A stretch of DNA of 64,000 nt. Origin: Symplocastrum torsivum CPER-KK1 (GTDB lineage: Bacteria; Cyanobacteriota; Cyanobacteriia; Cyanobacteriales; Coleofasciculaceae). Shown here in pieces: positions 1 through 8,911 of the stretch. Each line of letters starts with the position of its first letter. Position 1 is the stretch's first letter. The stretch is from contig JAHHIF010000021.1 of NCBI GenBank assembly GCA_019358875.1, positions 51,821-115,820 on the forward strand, read 5' to 3'. The notes under the pieces were generated by a model. The model worked only from the letters and a program-made list of their open reading frames with translations, was not told where the DNA came from and searched no databases. The translations under genes were made by a program, and so were the position numbers.

Positions 1-457
1 TATTGAGCGCCTCAAAGTTGTAATAATCCGTCTCCATTTCGGGTCCAGTGGCGACGGTATAACCTAATCCAACGAAGATATCTAGGGCTTGGTCAATAGT
101 GCTGTTGAGGGGATGCAGCCGACCTTGAGGACGATAAACCCCTGGCATCGTCACATCAATAGTTTCAGCTTCTAGTTGTGCCTGAATTTGTGCCGCTTGT
201 AGGGATGATCGCTTTTGCTCTAAGTTCTCTTGCAGCGCTTCTTTGACTTCATTTGCTGAAGCCCCAATGCGGGGTCGGTCTTCTGGCGATAACTGACCCA
301 TACCCCGCAAAACCAAAGACAACTGTCCTTTTTTGCCCAGGTAGTTGATACGCAACTGTTCTAGTTGCTCTAGGGTATCAGCGTGTGCGATCGCTTTTGT
401 TGCGTCTTCTTTCAGTGTGGCTAGTTGGGCTTCAAGCTCGTTGAGCGGAGTGGTCAT
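1..457 (-). CDS. pheS: Phenylalanyl-tRNA synthetase alpha subunit, N-terminal part (cut by window edge)
   Basis: PheS charges tRNA-Phe with phenylalanine as part of the cytosolic alpha2-beta2 enzyme. The reading frame starts at the ATG at 457 and stays open to base 1, giving about 152 residues. The first 90 residues are the charged helical N-terminal arm that binds tRNA. They lead into the start of the class II catalytic core, with the recognisable stretches TMPGVYRPQGRLHPL and GPEMETDYYNFEALN. The usual protein is about 330 residues, so roughly the C-terminal half lies outside the window. Its promoter must lie in the spacer shared with the divergent surE. Confidence 0.93.
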   Translation of the reverse strand, partial: MTTPLNELEAQLATLKEDATKAIAHADTLEQLEQLRINYLGKKGQLSLVLRGMGQLSPEDRPRIGASANEVKEALQENLEQKRSSLQAAQIQAQLEAETIDVTMPGVYRPQGRLHPLNSTIDQALDIFVGLGYTVATGPEMETDYYNFEALN

Positions 458-873
458 GCTAGGTAGTGAGATTTTAAGTTTTGGTTTTTGAATATTATTG
501 TGGCACCTACCCTATAAGCAGACCTATGAGCGAAGTAGGTTGACACGAAAAACCACAAACTGCTGTGGCTGAATTCAGCGATCGGCTCTTAAACTAAGCG
601 GTTAGAAATAGCTAAATTATTGAAGCCGATTACCTTTACCAGTTTACAGGTAAGGCTTACCTATGCTCTTAGGAGTTCGATGTATTTAGTACCTTGTTGA
701 ATGATCAATGCTCTTCTCTAGACCAGTTCGGCAAAAATAACCCACCCTAAAAACTCTTCCCCTGCTTCCAGACTGATGCGCCTGGAAGGTTTGGTCTGCC
801 CCTTGTTCTATGTCACCCCAACTGTCAAGCTAAAATCGAACAACGACTTTCATGATTACCGCATCACTATTTA
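458..873. other. Intergenic region between divergent pheS and surE
   Basis: These 416 bases separate two divergent genes and should hold both promoters. I see no open frame with coding character. A small hairpin can form around 551-565 (CCACA and TGTGG arms). No convincing sigma-70 boxes or operator palindromes stand out. Confidence 0.5.
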
Positions 874-1674
874 ATGAAATTGTTAATCAGCAACGACGAT
901 GGTATCTTCGCCCTTGGTATTCGTGCTCTTGCCGATACGCTTGCCGAAGCGGGTCATGAGATTACTGTCGTTTGTCCTGACCGCGAACGCTCAGCCACAG
1001 GTCACGGTTTAACGCTCCACGACCCCATCCGTGCAGAAAAAATTGAGACAATTTTTCATCCTACCGTTAGAGCTTGGTCGTGTTCAGGAACCCCCTCAGA
1101 CTGTGTGAAGCTTGCCCTTGGAGCATTAATGGACAGCTTTCCGGATTTGGTTCTTTCTGGCATCAACCACGGCTCTAACCTTGGTACAGATATCCTCTAC
1201 TCCGGCACGGTTTCAGCCGCAATGGAAGGCGTGATTGAAGGGATTCCTAGCGTTGCCTTTAGTTTGGCGAGCTATACTTCAAGGGAGTTTGAGGCGGCTG
1301 CGAGGTTTGCCAAAACCTTGGTTACTCAGTTCTCTAAGCAACCGCTACCAGAATTGATGTTACTCAATGTGAATGTACCGCCCGTGAAACCAGAAGAAAT
1401 TGCTGGTGTCAAAATCACTCGTCAAGGGCTTCGTCGCTATATCGATACCTTTGAGAAACGGGTTGATCCACGGGGCAAAATTTATTACTGGTTAGCTGGA
1501 GAAGCCCTCGAAGATGTCGAACAACCCGACCATCTCCACCTTCCCAAAGATATCCCCACAGATGTTCAGGCAATTCGCGATCGCTACATCACCGTAACCC
1601 CTCTGCAATATAATCTCACCGATGCTGCTGGTGTAAACAGTTTGCAGGGCTTAGGACTAAATACACTTTGGTGA
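874..1674 (+). CDS. surE: 5'-nucleotidase SurE
   Basis: SurE is a metal-dependent nucleoside monophosphate phosphatase (survival protein E) acting in the cytoplasm on 5'- and 3'-nucleotides. The 266-residue protein begins with the family signature MKLLISNDDG, whose paired Asp residues bind the metal. It also has CSGTPSDCVKLAL, SGINHGSNLGTDILYSGTVSAA and a C-terminal ITVTPLQYNLT, all typical of the family. The ATG at 874 places the signature at the extreme N-terminus, as usual. It is divergent from pheS and convergent with lysC. Confidence 0.95.
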   Translation: MKLLISNDDGIFALGIRALADTLAEAGHEITVVCPDRERSATGHGLTLHDPIRAEKIETIFHPTVRAWSCSGTPSDCVKLALGALMDSFPDLVLSGINHGSNLGTDILYSGTVSAAMEGVIEGIPSVAFSLASYTSREFEAAARFAKTLVTQFSKQPLPELMLLNVNVPPVKPEEIAGVKITRQGLRRYIDTFEKRVDPRGKIYYWLAGEALEDVEQPDHLHLPKDIPTDVQAIRDRYITVTPLQYNLTDAAGVNSLQGLGLNTLW

Positions 1675-1849
1675 GATATAGAAGAAAGCCGTCAGCTATC
1701 AGCTTTTTTGTTTTCCTTGCTCTATCTCTTGTTTCACACACCTCCCGCTGTACCTCATCTCTCCAGGAGACCACTATAAAACCATTAACACAGCTAGCTG
1801 TATGCCCCTAGGCTAGGTATCTTGAACCTTTTTTGACTTTCCCTGACAG

Positions 1850-3667
1850 CTAGGCAGAAACTTGGATTTTTTTGCTTCCGGCAAGACCAAAAGCATTGTG
1901 AATCGCTTGTAAGGCAATAACGCCTTGCTCTTGGGCAACGACACAGCTAACTTTGATTTCCGAGGTGGTAATCATTTGAATGTTGATTTGATTTTGAGCT
2001 AGTGCTTCAAACATCCGTGCGGCAACTCCGGGCTGTCTGACCATTCCTGCCCCAACAATACTGACTTTAGCAATGTCTGTATCGAGAAGAATCTCTCCAC
2101 ACCCTAGATCAGGAGAAGCTTGTTTTAATGCCAACCGAGCGGCTTCCGCATCTGATTGTGACACCGTGAAGGCAAGGTCGCGGGTAGGAACACCGTCAAT
2201 TACACGGCAGCGTTGGGACTGGATGATCATATCTACACTGATGTTTTGCTCGGCTAGGTGTCCGAACAAACGGGCTGCCCTGCCAGGACGGTCAGGTACA
2301 TAGCGAATCGCTAAACGGGCTTGATTGAGGTCGAGCGCAACACCGCGTACAGGGGAGGGGTGAGTAGGGAGAATTGATTCAGTTGCTTTTGGGAGTTGGA
2401 GTGGGGAACTATTGATGTTGAAGGTTTGACAGAGTGCTGTGATTGCGCGATCGCAATCTTTGATATCAATTACACAACTAACTTTGACCTCTGAGGTAGA
2501 AATCATCTGAATATTAACGCCTGCACTTGCCAAAGTGACGAACATCTGCGCTGCAATGCCTGGGCGTCCAATCATCCCAGCACCTGCGATCGACACTTTT
2601 GCGATCCCACGAGCAACCATTACCTCAGCTTCTTCGGGATCGGCAGATTGGGTACGGAGGGCAGGTGCGATCGCTTGTGCTACGGCTTCGGCTCGATTGA
2701 GAATGCCGTTGCTCACTGTAAAGGCAATATCGTTCGTATTGCTCTCATGGATTGACTGAATAATCAAATCTATATCCAAATCTTGACGGGCAATCTCACC
2801 AAACAACCTTGCCGCCACACCCGGACAATCAGGCACTCGCAAAAGCGCCACTTTCGCCTGATCTGTATCAAATTCCACCGCATCGACAGGTCGAGCAATC
2901 TCCAACCCTTCCAGTGGACGCGGTTGAGGCATTGGGGAAATTACCTTTGTACCAGGGTCATCTGTCCAACTCGATAACACGACCAAAGGAACACCATAAT
3001 TCCGCGCAATTTCGACAGCACGGGGATGTAGCACCTTCGCCCCCAAGCTAGCTAGCTCCAGCATCTCATCGGCTGTAATCTCGTCCATCAGCTGAGCATC
3101 CGGTACAATTCGAGGGTCAGCGGTCAAGATACCTGGAACATCGGTATAAATCTCACATCGACTCGCCTTTAATGACGCTGCCAAGGCTACGGCTGAAGTA
3201 TCCGAACCCCCACGACCGAGTGTGGTAATTTCCAAAGCGTCGGTGCTACTGATGCCCTGGAACCCCGCGACAACAACCACCTTACCCTCGTTCAGATGCT
3301 GTTCAATCCGCTCCGTTTTAATTTTGAGAATCCGAGCGCGGCTATGGTGTGCTTCTGTAACAATTCCTACTTGAGCGCCCGTTAAGGAAATTGCTGGCTG
3401 TCCCAACTCCTGTAAAGCCATGCACAACAGAGCAATGGAGACTTGCTCCCCTGTAGAAAGCAACATATCCATTTCTCGACGGCTGGGATTCGTCGAGATC
3501 GCATTCGCTAGTTTCACCAGACTATCGGTAGTCTTACCCATTGCGGAAACGACAACAACTAGGGAATTCCCCAAAGTTGCTGTTTTCATAACACGTTGAG
3601 CAACAGCTTGAATGCGTTCTACTGAGCCAACAGAGGTACCACCGTATTTCTGGACAACTAGCGACAT
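1850..3667 (-). CDS. lysC: Aspartate kinase with four ACT domains
   Basis: Aspartate kinase phosphorylates L-aspartate, the first step to lysine, threonine and methionine. I start the protein at the ATG at 3667, which gives MSLVVQKYGGTSVGS. The frame is open 24 codons further upstream, but the family always begins at this KYGGTS ATP-site motif. The 605-residue product has the kinase domain (about 1-245, with TTLGRGGSDTSAVALA) followed by two pairs of ACT domains. The repeated phrases AKVSIAGAGMIGRPGIAA and AKVSIVGAGMVRQPGVAA mark one ACT unit in each pair. Two ACT pairs are the known cyanobacterial arrangement, as opposed to one pair in most bacteria, and imply feedback control by amino acids. 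Confidence 0.95.
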   Translation of the reverse strand: MSLVVQKYGGTSVGSVERIQAVAQRVMKTATLGNSLVVVVSAMGKTTDSLVKLANAISTNPSRREMDMLLSTGEQVSIALLCMALQELGQPAISLTGAQVGIVTEAHHSRARILKIKTERIEQHLNEGKVVVVAGFQGISSTDALEITTLGRGGSDTSAVALAASLKASRCEIYTDVPGILTADPRIVPDAQLMDEITADEMLELASLGAKVLHPRAVEIARNYGVPLVVLSSWTDDPGTKVISPMPQPRPLEGLEIARPVDAVEFDTDQAKVALLRVPDCPGVAARLFGEIARQDLDIDLIIQSIHESNTNDIAFTVSNGILNRAEAVAQAIAPALRTQSADPEEAEVMVARGIAKVSIAGAGMIGRPGIAAQMFVTLASAGVNIQMISTSEVKVSCVIDIKDCDRAITALCQTFNINSSPLQLPKATESILPTHPSPVRGVALDLNQARLAIRYVPDRPGRAARLFGHLAEQNISVDMIIQSQRCRVIDGVPTRDLAFTVSQSDAEAARLALKQASPDLGCGEILLDTDIAKVSIVGAGMVRQPGVAARMFEALAQNQINIQMITTSEIKVSCVVAQEQGVIALQAIHNAFGLAGSKKIQVSA

Positions 3668-3997
3668 AATGTTTATCCCACCCACTTTTTTCGTGACATC
3701 GTGAATTGTTGAGGAGTCAAATCTGAGACTCGATGTCAAGACGTATTGAATATCTACTATTTAATCAACTTATCAGACCCAGTGAGTCAAAACTATTGAC
3801 ATTAGCAAGTCTCCTGAAAGTTTCAGGGCTTGTAATCAGCTTCTAGAGGTGGGATGCAGATCTAAGCTCTGTAAAGACCAGGAATGAGACGTTCAAGGAA
3901 ACTCTGGTCAGCCAAGAAATCGGTCATCCCTTTTAACCTTTTCCCTAACTTGGAGCAAGAAGTCTAGTGACGAGAACAAGCGGTTGTACACCTAGCA

Positions 3998-4732
3998 TTA
4001 AGGGATAACGTTCAAGCGTCCGCTACAGATTAGCTGTCCAGACGATAGAGTAAGTTCTTGGAGTTCAACGTCTCGACCTAAATCTATCTGAAAGGCAGCG
4101 AAGTTTTTTGCTGGCAACACAGGTTCGATTTGAATTTGGAGGGGATTCAGTTGTAGTACACTGGGCGTGACTAGCTGAAGACCAGCACGAATGACGACTT
4201 GTGCTGTCCGAAGCTCTGCATCTGCTAAATTACCTCTTAGGGTGAGTTGCTCAGCATCAATATCAATCTGTTGCCAGGTGACTTGTTTAGAGCTTATGTA
4301 GTCAACTAGATTAGTTGTTTCATCGGATTTGAGCAGTGTATCTAGTACTTCAGTCAATGCCTTCGATAATAATGGTGCCTGTAGCGATGCTTGGAGATCG
4401 GCTTGCTGGAGTAGTAGCTGACCAACGACTGGCACAGGGGCTAAAAGTTGTAGCGGCTTTCCCTTAATAACTTGACCGAGGTTGACGCGAATATCAGTAC
4501 CTTCTAGCTGAATTTTGCTAAGATGCAGTCCTTGATAGACGGCATGGTTTGCGGTAACTGTGACTGTCGGAATATGACCGCTGAGGATTTGGCGATCGCC
4601 CCCTATCAGCTTGAACTGCAAGGCTTCAATCTGCTCAACTTGCGATCGCAACCATAGCTGTAGTGCTGGTGACAATACGGTACTGATGACTCGGCTTTTT
4701 TTGGACTTCGAGGCTTTTGGAGTTTCACTCAC
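3998..4732 (-). CDS. DUF2993 (LmeA-type) lipid-binding protein
   Basis: This 244-residue protein matches the cyanobacterial DUF2993 family, related to the mycobacterial phospholipid-binding protein LmeA. It starts at a GTG at 4732; no in-frame ATG lies nearby upstream. A basic N-terminus (SKSKKSR) is followed by alternating beta-strand sequence with family phrases such as IEALQFKLIGGDRQILSGHIP and QIDIDAEQLTLRGNL. I see no clear signal peptide or membrane helix. Its role in cyanobacteria is unknown; lipid handling at the envelope is an inference from the family. It stands alone, divergent from the downstream pseudouridine synthase gene. Confidence 0.7.
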   Translation of the reverse strand: MSETPKASKSKKSRVISTVLSPALQLWLRSQVEQIEALQFKLIGGDRQILSGHIPTVTVTANHAVYQGLHLSKIQLEGTDIRVNLGQVIKGKPLQLLAPVPVVGQLLLQQADLQASLQAPLLSKALTEVLDTLLKSDETTNLVDYISSKQVTWQQIDIDAEQLTLRGNLADAELRTAQVVIRAGLQLVTPSVLQLNPLQIQIEPVLPAKNFAAFQIDLGRDVELQELTLSSGQLICSGRLNVIP

Positions 4733-4880
4733 AAATTAACCTCAGAAAACTATATGTAATCATGCTTAGATCCCTAGGTATAATGCCTCCGAGGTCAATT
4801 GTTTTCTTACCCCTAAGCGAAACACTTGCAATTATCCACATTCTTGTAATATTTGTACATAGTCAATCCAGGTCAGTGTT

Positions 4881-4915
4881 AGGCGCAAGCGCTCCGCTTC
4901 CTGGAAGGGTGCCCC
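4881..4915. repeat. Small palindromic intergenic repeat
   Basis: A GC-rich stretch in otherwise AT-rich spacer folds as nested short hairpins (arms GGCGC/GTGCC and CTTCC/GGAAG). It resembles the small dispersed palindromic repeats of filamentous cyanobacteria. Related elements lie at 55595-55642 and 62229-62265. Confidence 0.4.
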
Positions 4916-4983
4916 AGAGGATAAAGTAGTTTATTGCTAACTCACCTGTCTCTAGATGAAAACGCTCACACAGTAGTCGAATC

Positions 4984-5775
4984 ATGGAAGAAAGAGTACA
5001 AAAAGTTCTTTCACAGTGGGGTATCGCCTCACGGCGTGAAGCTGAGAAGATGATCTTAGCGGGACGAGTTCGGCTGAATCATACTGTGGTGCATCTGGGA
5101 CAAAAAGCTAATCCAGAAATAGATTTGATTGAAGTTGATGGCAAACCTGTAGCACCAAGCGATCGCCCTCAACCACTCTATCTTTTACTAAATAAACCCC
5201 TTGGAATTGTGTCCACTTGTCGTGATTCTGCTCATCGTGCTACTGTTCTTGATTTACTGCCGCCTATCCTCTCCAGAGGACAGGGTATTCATCCTGTAGG
5301 ACGCTTGGATGCAGATTCTACAGGTGCTCTACTACTAACCAATGACGGAGCCTTAACATTTCATCTCACCCATCCTCGTCATCACGTTCCTAAGACTTAT
5401 CATGTTTGGGTGCAGGGTCATCCGCCTGAATCAGTACTAAAACTTTGGCGTGAGGGTGTCGATCTGTCGGGAAAAAAAACCTTGCCTGCTCAAGTCCGGC
5501 TACTTAAGCGTGGGAGAGAGGAAACACTTTTGGAGATTGTTTTAACAGAAGGGAGAAATCGTCAGATTCGTCGTGTCGCCGAACTGCTAAGCTATCCAGT
5601 GATTCATCTGCACCGCACTGCGATTGGTCCGATTCAATTACAACCTAAGGGGGAATCGGTACTACCTAGTGGTTACTACCGTCCCCTGAAAGAGTTTGAA
5701 ATTCGTTTCCTCCACAACCGAGTCCACCTAACATCAGTAAACGTGCCAGCAGATATCAAGGAGTACAGTCTATGA
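4984..5775 (+). CDS. RsuA/RluB-family rRNA pseudouridine synthase
   Basis: The enzyme isomerises a uridine in ribosomal RNA to pseudouridine. The 263-residue protein has an N-terminal S4 RNA-binding domain (about 1-50, with GIASRREAEKMILAGRVRLN). The synthase domain follows, with GRLDADSTGALLLTND at 106-121; its second Asp (D109) is the expected catalytic nucleophile. Further family motifs are LLNKPLGIVST and EGRNRQIRRV. The target site (23S, RluB-like, or 16S, RsuA-like) cannot be settled from the sequence. Its stop codon overlaps the next gene's start as ATGA, so the two are translationally coupled. Confidence 0.9.
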   Translation: MEERVQKVLSQWGIASRREAEKMILAGRVRLNHTVVHLGQKANPEIDLIEVDGKPVAPSDRPQPLYLLLNKPLGIVSTCRDSAHRATVLDLLPPILSRGQGIHPVGRLDADSTGALLLTNDGALTFHLTHPRHHVPKTYHVWVQGHPPESVLKLWREGVDLSGKKTLPAQVRLLKRGREETLLEIVLTEGRNRQIRRVAELLSYPVIHLHRTAIGPIQLQPKGESVLPSGYYRPLKEFEIRFLHNRVHLTSVNVPADIKEYSL

Positions 5776-6542
5776 AGGAGAATAAACTCCATTTTCAGCA
5801 GGAACAAATCGAGAAGCTCAAAGAACTGGGATCGCGTCTGCGCCAGTTCCGGACTGAACAGTCTCTCCCTATAGAGGAAGTTGCGGCTCGAACCCGAATT
5901 CAGGCACGCTTATTGAATGCAATTGAAGAAGGTCGGCTCGATCAGTTACCAGAACCTGTATATATTAAAGGCTTTATCAAACGCTTTGCGGATGCGTTAG
6001 GTCTAAATGGGGCAGAGTTTGCTAGCACTTTTCCAATAGGGTCGGCTATACAGTTTATTAAGCCTACTTGGCGACATTTGCCGGCAGCGCAACTGCGACC
6101 GATTCACCTTTACTTGCTCTATATCTGTTTGGTGATTGGAGCAGTGAGTAGCTTATCGCTATTGGTTAACCGTTCTGCACAGCAAGCTCAACAGTTACCT
6201 ATACCCAGCAACTCGCAACCAACAAAGCCACAACAGAATACAAACACAGAACCTCTCAAACTGGCTAAAGTAACGCAGTCAATTGAAGACGGAAAGTCAG
6301 TACAAGTGGGTATTACCCTCAAGGCTCAATCCTGGATTCGAGTCGTGGCAGATGGGAAGACGGAATTTGAAGGAGTCTTACCCGAAGGAACACAACGTAC
6401 TTGGGTTGCCAATCAAAAACTGATTGTTCGAGCGGGTAACGCCGGAGGCGTTCTGGTTGAGTTTAATAACGAATCGGTTAAACAATTGGGCGCACCTGGC
6501 GAAGTTCAGGAAGTAACATTCGCTGCAAACTCCAGCCTATAA
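5772..6542 (+). CDS. RodZ-like helix-turn-helix membrane protein
   Basis: This 256-residue protein has the RodZ layout. A cytoplasmic helix-turn-helix domain (about 15-85, with GSRLRQFRTEQSLPIEEVA and YIKGFIKRFADALGL) is followed by a single membrane helix (about 111-132). A low-complexity Gln/Pro/Thr linker leads to a C-terminal beta domain of the DUF4115 type (about 170-255, with SWIRVVADGKTEFEGVLPEG). RodZ links MreB to the cell wall machinery in rods. In cyanobacteria the role is less clear, so function is inferred. It overlaps the upstream pseudouridine synthase by four bases and is probably co-transcribed with it. Confidence 0.8.
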   Translation: MKENKLHFQQEQIEKLKELGSRLRQFRTEQSLPIEEVAARTRIQARLLNAIEEGRLDQLPEPVYIKGFIKRFADALGLNGAEFASTFPIGSAIQFIKPTWRHLPAAQLRPIHLYLLYICLVIGAVSSLSLLVNRSAQQAQQLPIPSNSQPTKPQQNTNTEPLKLAKVTQSIEDGKSVQVGITLKAQSWIRVVADGKTEFEGVLPEGTQRTWVANQKLIVRAGNAGGVLVEFNNESVKQLGAPGEVQEVTFAANSSL

Positions 6543-6546
6543 GAAG

Positions 6547-6598
6547 GTTGTTAGCTTTTAGTTGTTGGTAATTTCAAGAACAACTAGAAACTAACAAC
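6547..6598. terminator. Long inverted repeat between convergent genes
   Basis: Two 20-base arms (6547-6566 and 6579-6598) are complementary apart from two mismatches and enclose a 12-base loop. The element lies between the convergent rodZ-like and malQ genes and could end transcription in both directions. It is built from the GTTGTTAG-type simple sequence found in other spacers here, so it may also be a dispersed repeat. Confidence 0.6.
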
Positions 6599-6607
6599 TC
6601 CCTCCTG

Positions 6608-8113
6608 TTACCTACGTGGGGCACGACCGTAAGTATGGGTCATAGTCTTAAGGCGATCGCATATTTCCTCGGTGATTGCACCAGAATGGTAGCGCCACCC
6701 CCAGTTCCCTTCAGCTTGGCTAGGAAAATTCATTCGAGCCTCAGCGTCCAATCCCAAAACATCCTGAAGTGGGATAATTGCCTGATTCGCTACAGAACCC
6801 AAGGCTAGCCGAATGAGATCCCAGTGGATGCCATCTGAACTTGTACAACCCAAATATCGCAGCAAGCTCTCTTTTTCCCCGCCTGAAAGCTGATTAAACC
6901 AGCCTACAGTCGTGTTATTGTCATGGGTACCTGTATAAGCCACACAGTTGCGCGGGTAGATAAAGGGCAAATACGGATTACTGGAATCCCCACCAAAGGC
7001 AAAGTGTAAAATTTTCATACCAGGAAAGTCGAAGCGATCGCGCAGTGCTTCCACCTCTGGTGTAATAATTCCCAAGTCTTCCGCCATGATTGGCAGTTCA
7101 CCTAACTCATCCTTAAGGTTCTGAAAAAAGGCAACACCTGGTGCCTCTATCCAGCGCCCATTTATGGCAGTCGTTTCACCCCGATCAACTGCCCAGTACG
7201 CTTCAAATGCCCGGAAGTGATCAATCCGAATAATATCTACATAATCTAGCAGGGACTCAAAGCGCTGCACCCACCAACCGAAGTTGTCATGCTGCAAGCG
7301 TTCCCAGTTATACAGCGGATTGCCCCACAGTTGACCTGTTTCGCTAAAGTAATCAGGGGGAACACCCGCCATCAGTACGGCTTCACCCGTTTCTTGATCC
7401 AGGGTAAATATTTCGGGATGTGCCCAGACATCAGCACTGTCGTGAGCAACATAAATGGGAATATCGCCAATGATCTCAATGCCTTGGGAATTGGCATACT
7501 GCTTTAACTTTGACCACTGGCGGAAAAACTCAAATTGCAAGAACTTGTGGAAGTAAATCTCACCGTCTAGCTGCTTTGTCCAATGCTCTAACGCCTCAGG
7601 TTGCCTCTTGACAAGCTCCCGCTCCCAGGTGAACCAACTTGCCCCTCCATGCGCTTCCCGGAGCGCCATAAAGAAGGCATAGTCATCCAACCAATACGCC
7701 TTGAGTTCACAAAAAGCCGTAAATTCCTTTTGCTGCACCAGAGTTGCTTTTGTTTTAAAGGTTTCGTAGGCTTTCCGAAGCAGAGATGTTTTGGTTTTGA
7801 TCACTTGGTCAAAATCCACATGGTCAACCGGAAACTCTGGTAATGCTGCAAAGTCTTCTTCCGTGAGTATTCCTTGCTCTTGCAACTGTTCCAGGCTAAC
7901 CAGTAGCGGGTTTCCTGCCATAGCTGAAAAGGAGGCATAGGGAGAATTGCCATAACCAGTAGGTCCCAGTGGTAATACCTGCCAAAGCTGTTGAGAACTT
8001 TCCACCAAGAAATCAATGAAGCGGTAGGCTTCTGATCCCAACTCACCAATACCAAAACGACTAGGAAGAGAAGTAGGATGCAGTAAAATGCCACTCGATC
8101 TGGGAAACGCCAT
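6608..8113 (-). CDS. malQ: 4-alpha-glucanotransferase (amylomaltase)
   Basis: MalQ transfers alpha-1,4-glucan segments and works in glycogen and maltodextrin metabolism in the cytosol. I choose the ATG at 8113 (MAFPRSSGILLHPTSLPS, 501 residues) over a TTG six bases upstream. GH77 features are present: GIGELG near the start, IGDIPIYVAHDSADVW, GVPPDYFSETGQLWGNPLY, IRIDHFRAF with the catalytic Asp, AEDLG with the acid/base Glu, and YTGTHDNNTT with the transition-state Asp. The length is typical of the bacterial family. It is transcribed alone and convergent with the RodZ-like gene. Confidence 0.95.
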   Translation of the reverse strand: MAFPRSSGILLHPTSLPSRFGIGELGSEAYRFIDFLVESSQQLWQVLPLGPTGYGNSPYASFSAMAGNPLLVSLEQLQEQGILTEEDFAALPEFPVDHVDFDQVIKTKTSLLRKAYETFKTKATLVQQKEFTAFCELKAYWLDDYAFFMALREAHGGASWFTWERELVKRQPEALEHWTKQLDGEIYFHKFLQFEFFRQWSKLKQYANSQGIEIIGDIPIYVAHDSADVWAHPEIFTLDQETGEAVLMAGVPPDYFSETGQLWGNPLYNWERLQHDNFGWWVQRFESLLDYVDIIRIDHFRAFEAYWAVDRGETTAINGRWIEAPGVAFFQNLKDELGELPIMAEDLGIITPEVEALRDRFDFPGMKILHFAFGGDSSNPYLPFIYPRNCVAYTGTHDNNTTVGWFNQLSGGEKESLLRYLGCTSSDGIHWDLIRLALGSVANQAIIPLQDVLGLDAEARMNFPSQAEGNWGWRYHSGAITEEICDRLKTMTHTYGRAPRR

Positions 8114-8476
8114 AGACAATATGTATAGGGAGCAAATCTTACGACATTATCACGGTACAGACGGCGGAACATCAATCTCAAGCGAGGTAGTTGCAGAAAT
8201 CGTAAACCCTAGCTAGCACTAAATTTGGTCGTAGCAACAGCCCTATGCTAAGACCAGCATTGTGATAAATTACACTAACTTGTGATTGGGAAAAGCTGTC
8301 AGCTATCAGCTATCAGCCTCAGATACAAGTCTTCAAGTTTATTTGTCCAGAAGAAAGGATAAAACTAATTGGAGTAGGGTGGAAGCGATTTAAGCCTTCA
8401 ATCAGTACATCATTTATTTCATCAATTCCTTGGATAGATCTAGAAACTACAAACTGACTGCTGATTGCTAAATGTT
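8114..8476. other. Intergenic region with a heptamer tandem repeat
   Basis: This spacer separates divergent malQ and the Nudix gene. At 8296-8317 it carries a heptameric tandem repeat (unit TCAGCTA, about three copies), typical of cyanobacterial short tandemly repeated sequences. The same core occurs once at 1690-1702. I see no gene and no clear regulatory palindrome. Confidence 0.5.
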
Positions 8477-8908
8477 ATGGACTACCGAAATCCTGTCCCG
8501 ACCGTCGATATCATCATTGAATTAATTGATCGCCCCCATCGTCCAATCATTTTGATTGAACGCAAAAATGAACCGTTTGGCTGGGCAATTCCTGGTGGTT
8601 TTGTGGATTATGGCGAGTCAGTAGAAACAGCGGCTATACGGGAGGCGGCAGAGGAAGTCAGCTTACAGGTTGAGCTAATAGAACAGTTTCAGGTGTATTC
8701 AGACCCTAACCGCGACCCTCGCAAACATACTCTTAGTGTTGTATTTCTAGCAACAGCAAAAGGTGAACCCCAAGCCGCTGATGATGCTAAAACAATAGGG
8801 GTTTTTCAGGCTTGGGATGTCCCCGCTAACTTGTGCTTTGACCATGACAAAATCTTGCAGGATTATTGGCAGTATCGCCATTACGGATTGCGCCCGCGTT
8901 TGTCTTAA
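8477..8908 (+). CDS. Nudix hydrolase
   Basis: Nudix enzymes hydrolyse nucleoside diphosphates linked to another group. I start at the ATG at 8477 (MDYRNPVPTVDIIIE, 143 residues); a TTG twelve bases upstream is less likely. The Nudix box runs from GGFVDYGESVETAAIREAAEEV, matching Gx5Ex7REUxEExGU except that the expected Gly before the final hydrophobic residue is Ser. The family phrase RNEPFG appears as RKNEPFGWAIPGG. The architecture resembles the ADP-ribose pyrophosphatase subgroup, but the substrate cannot be read from sequence. Its stop is three bases from the stop of the convergent radical-SAM gene. Confidence 0.88.
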   Translation: MDYRNPVPTVDIIIELIDRPHRPIILIERKNEPFGWAIPGGFVDYGESVETAAIREAAEEVSLQVELIEQFQVYSDPNRDPRKHTLSVVFLATAKGEPQAADDAKTIGVFQAWDVPANLCFDHDKILQDYWQYRHYGLRPRLS

Positions 8909-8911
8909 AAA

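Noticed and set aside
1684..1708. Possible terminator after surE
   Set aside because: The T-run is good, but the stem (AGCT arms) is only about four base pairs, too weak to call.
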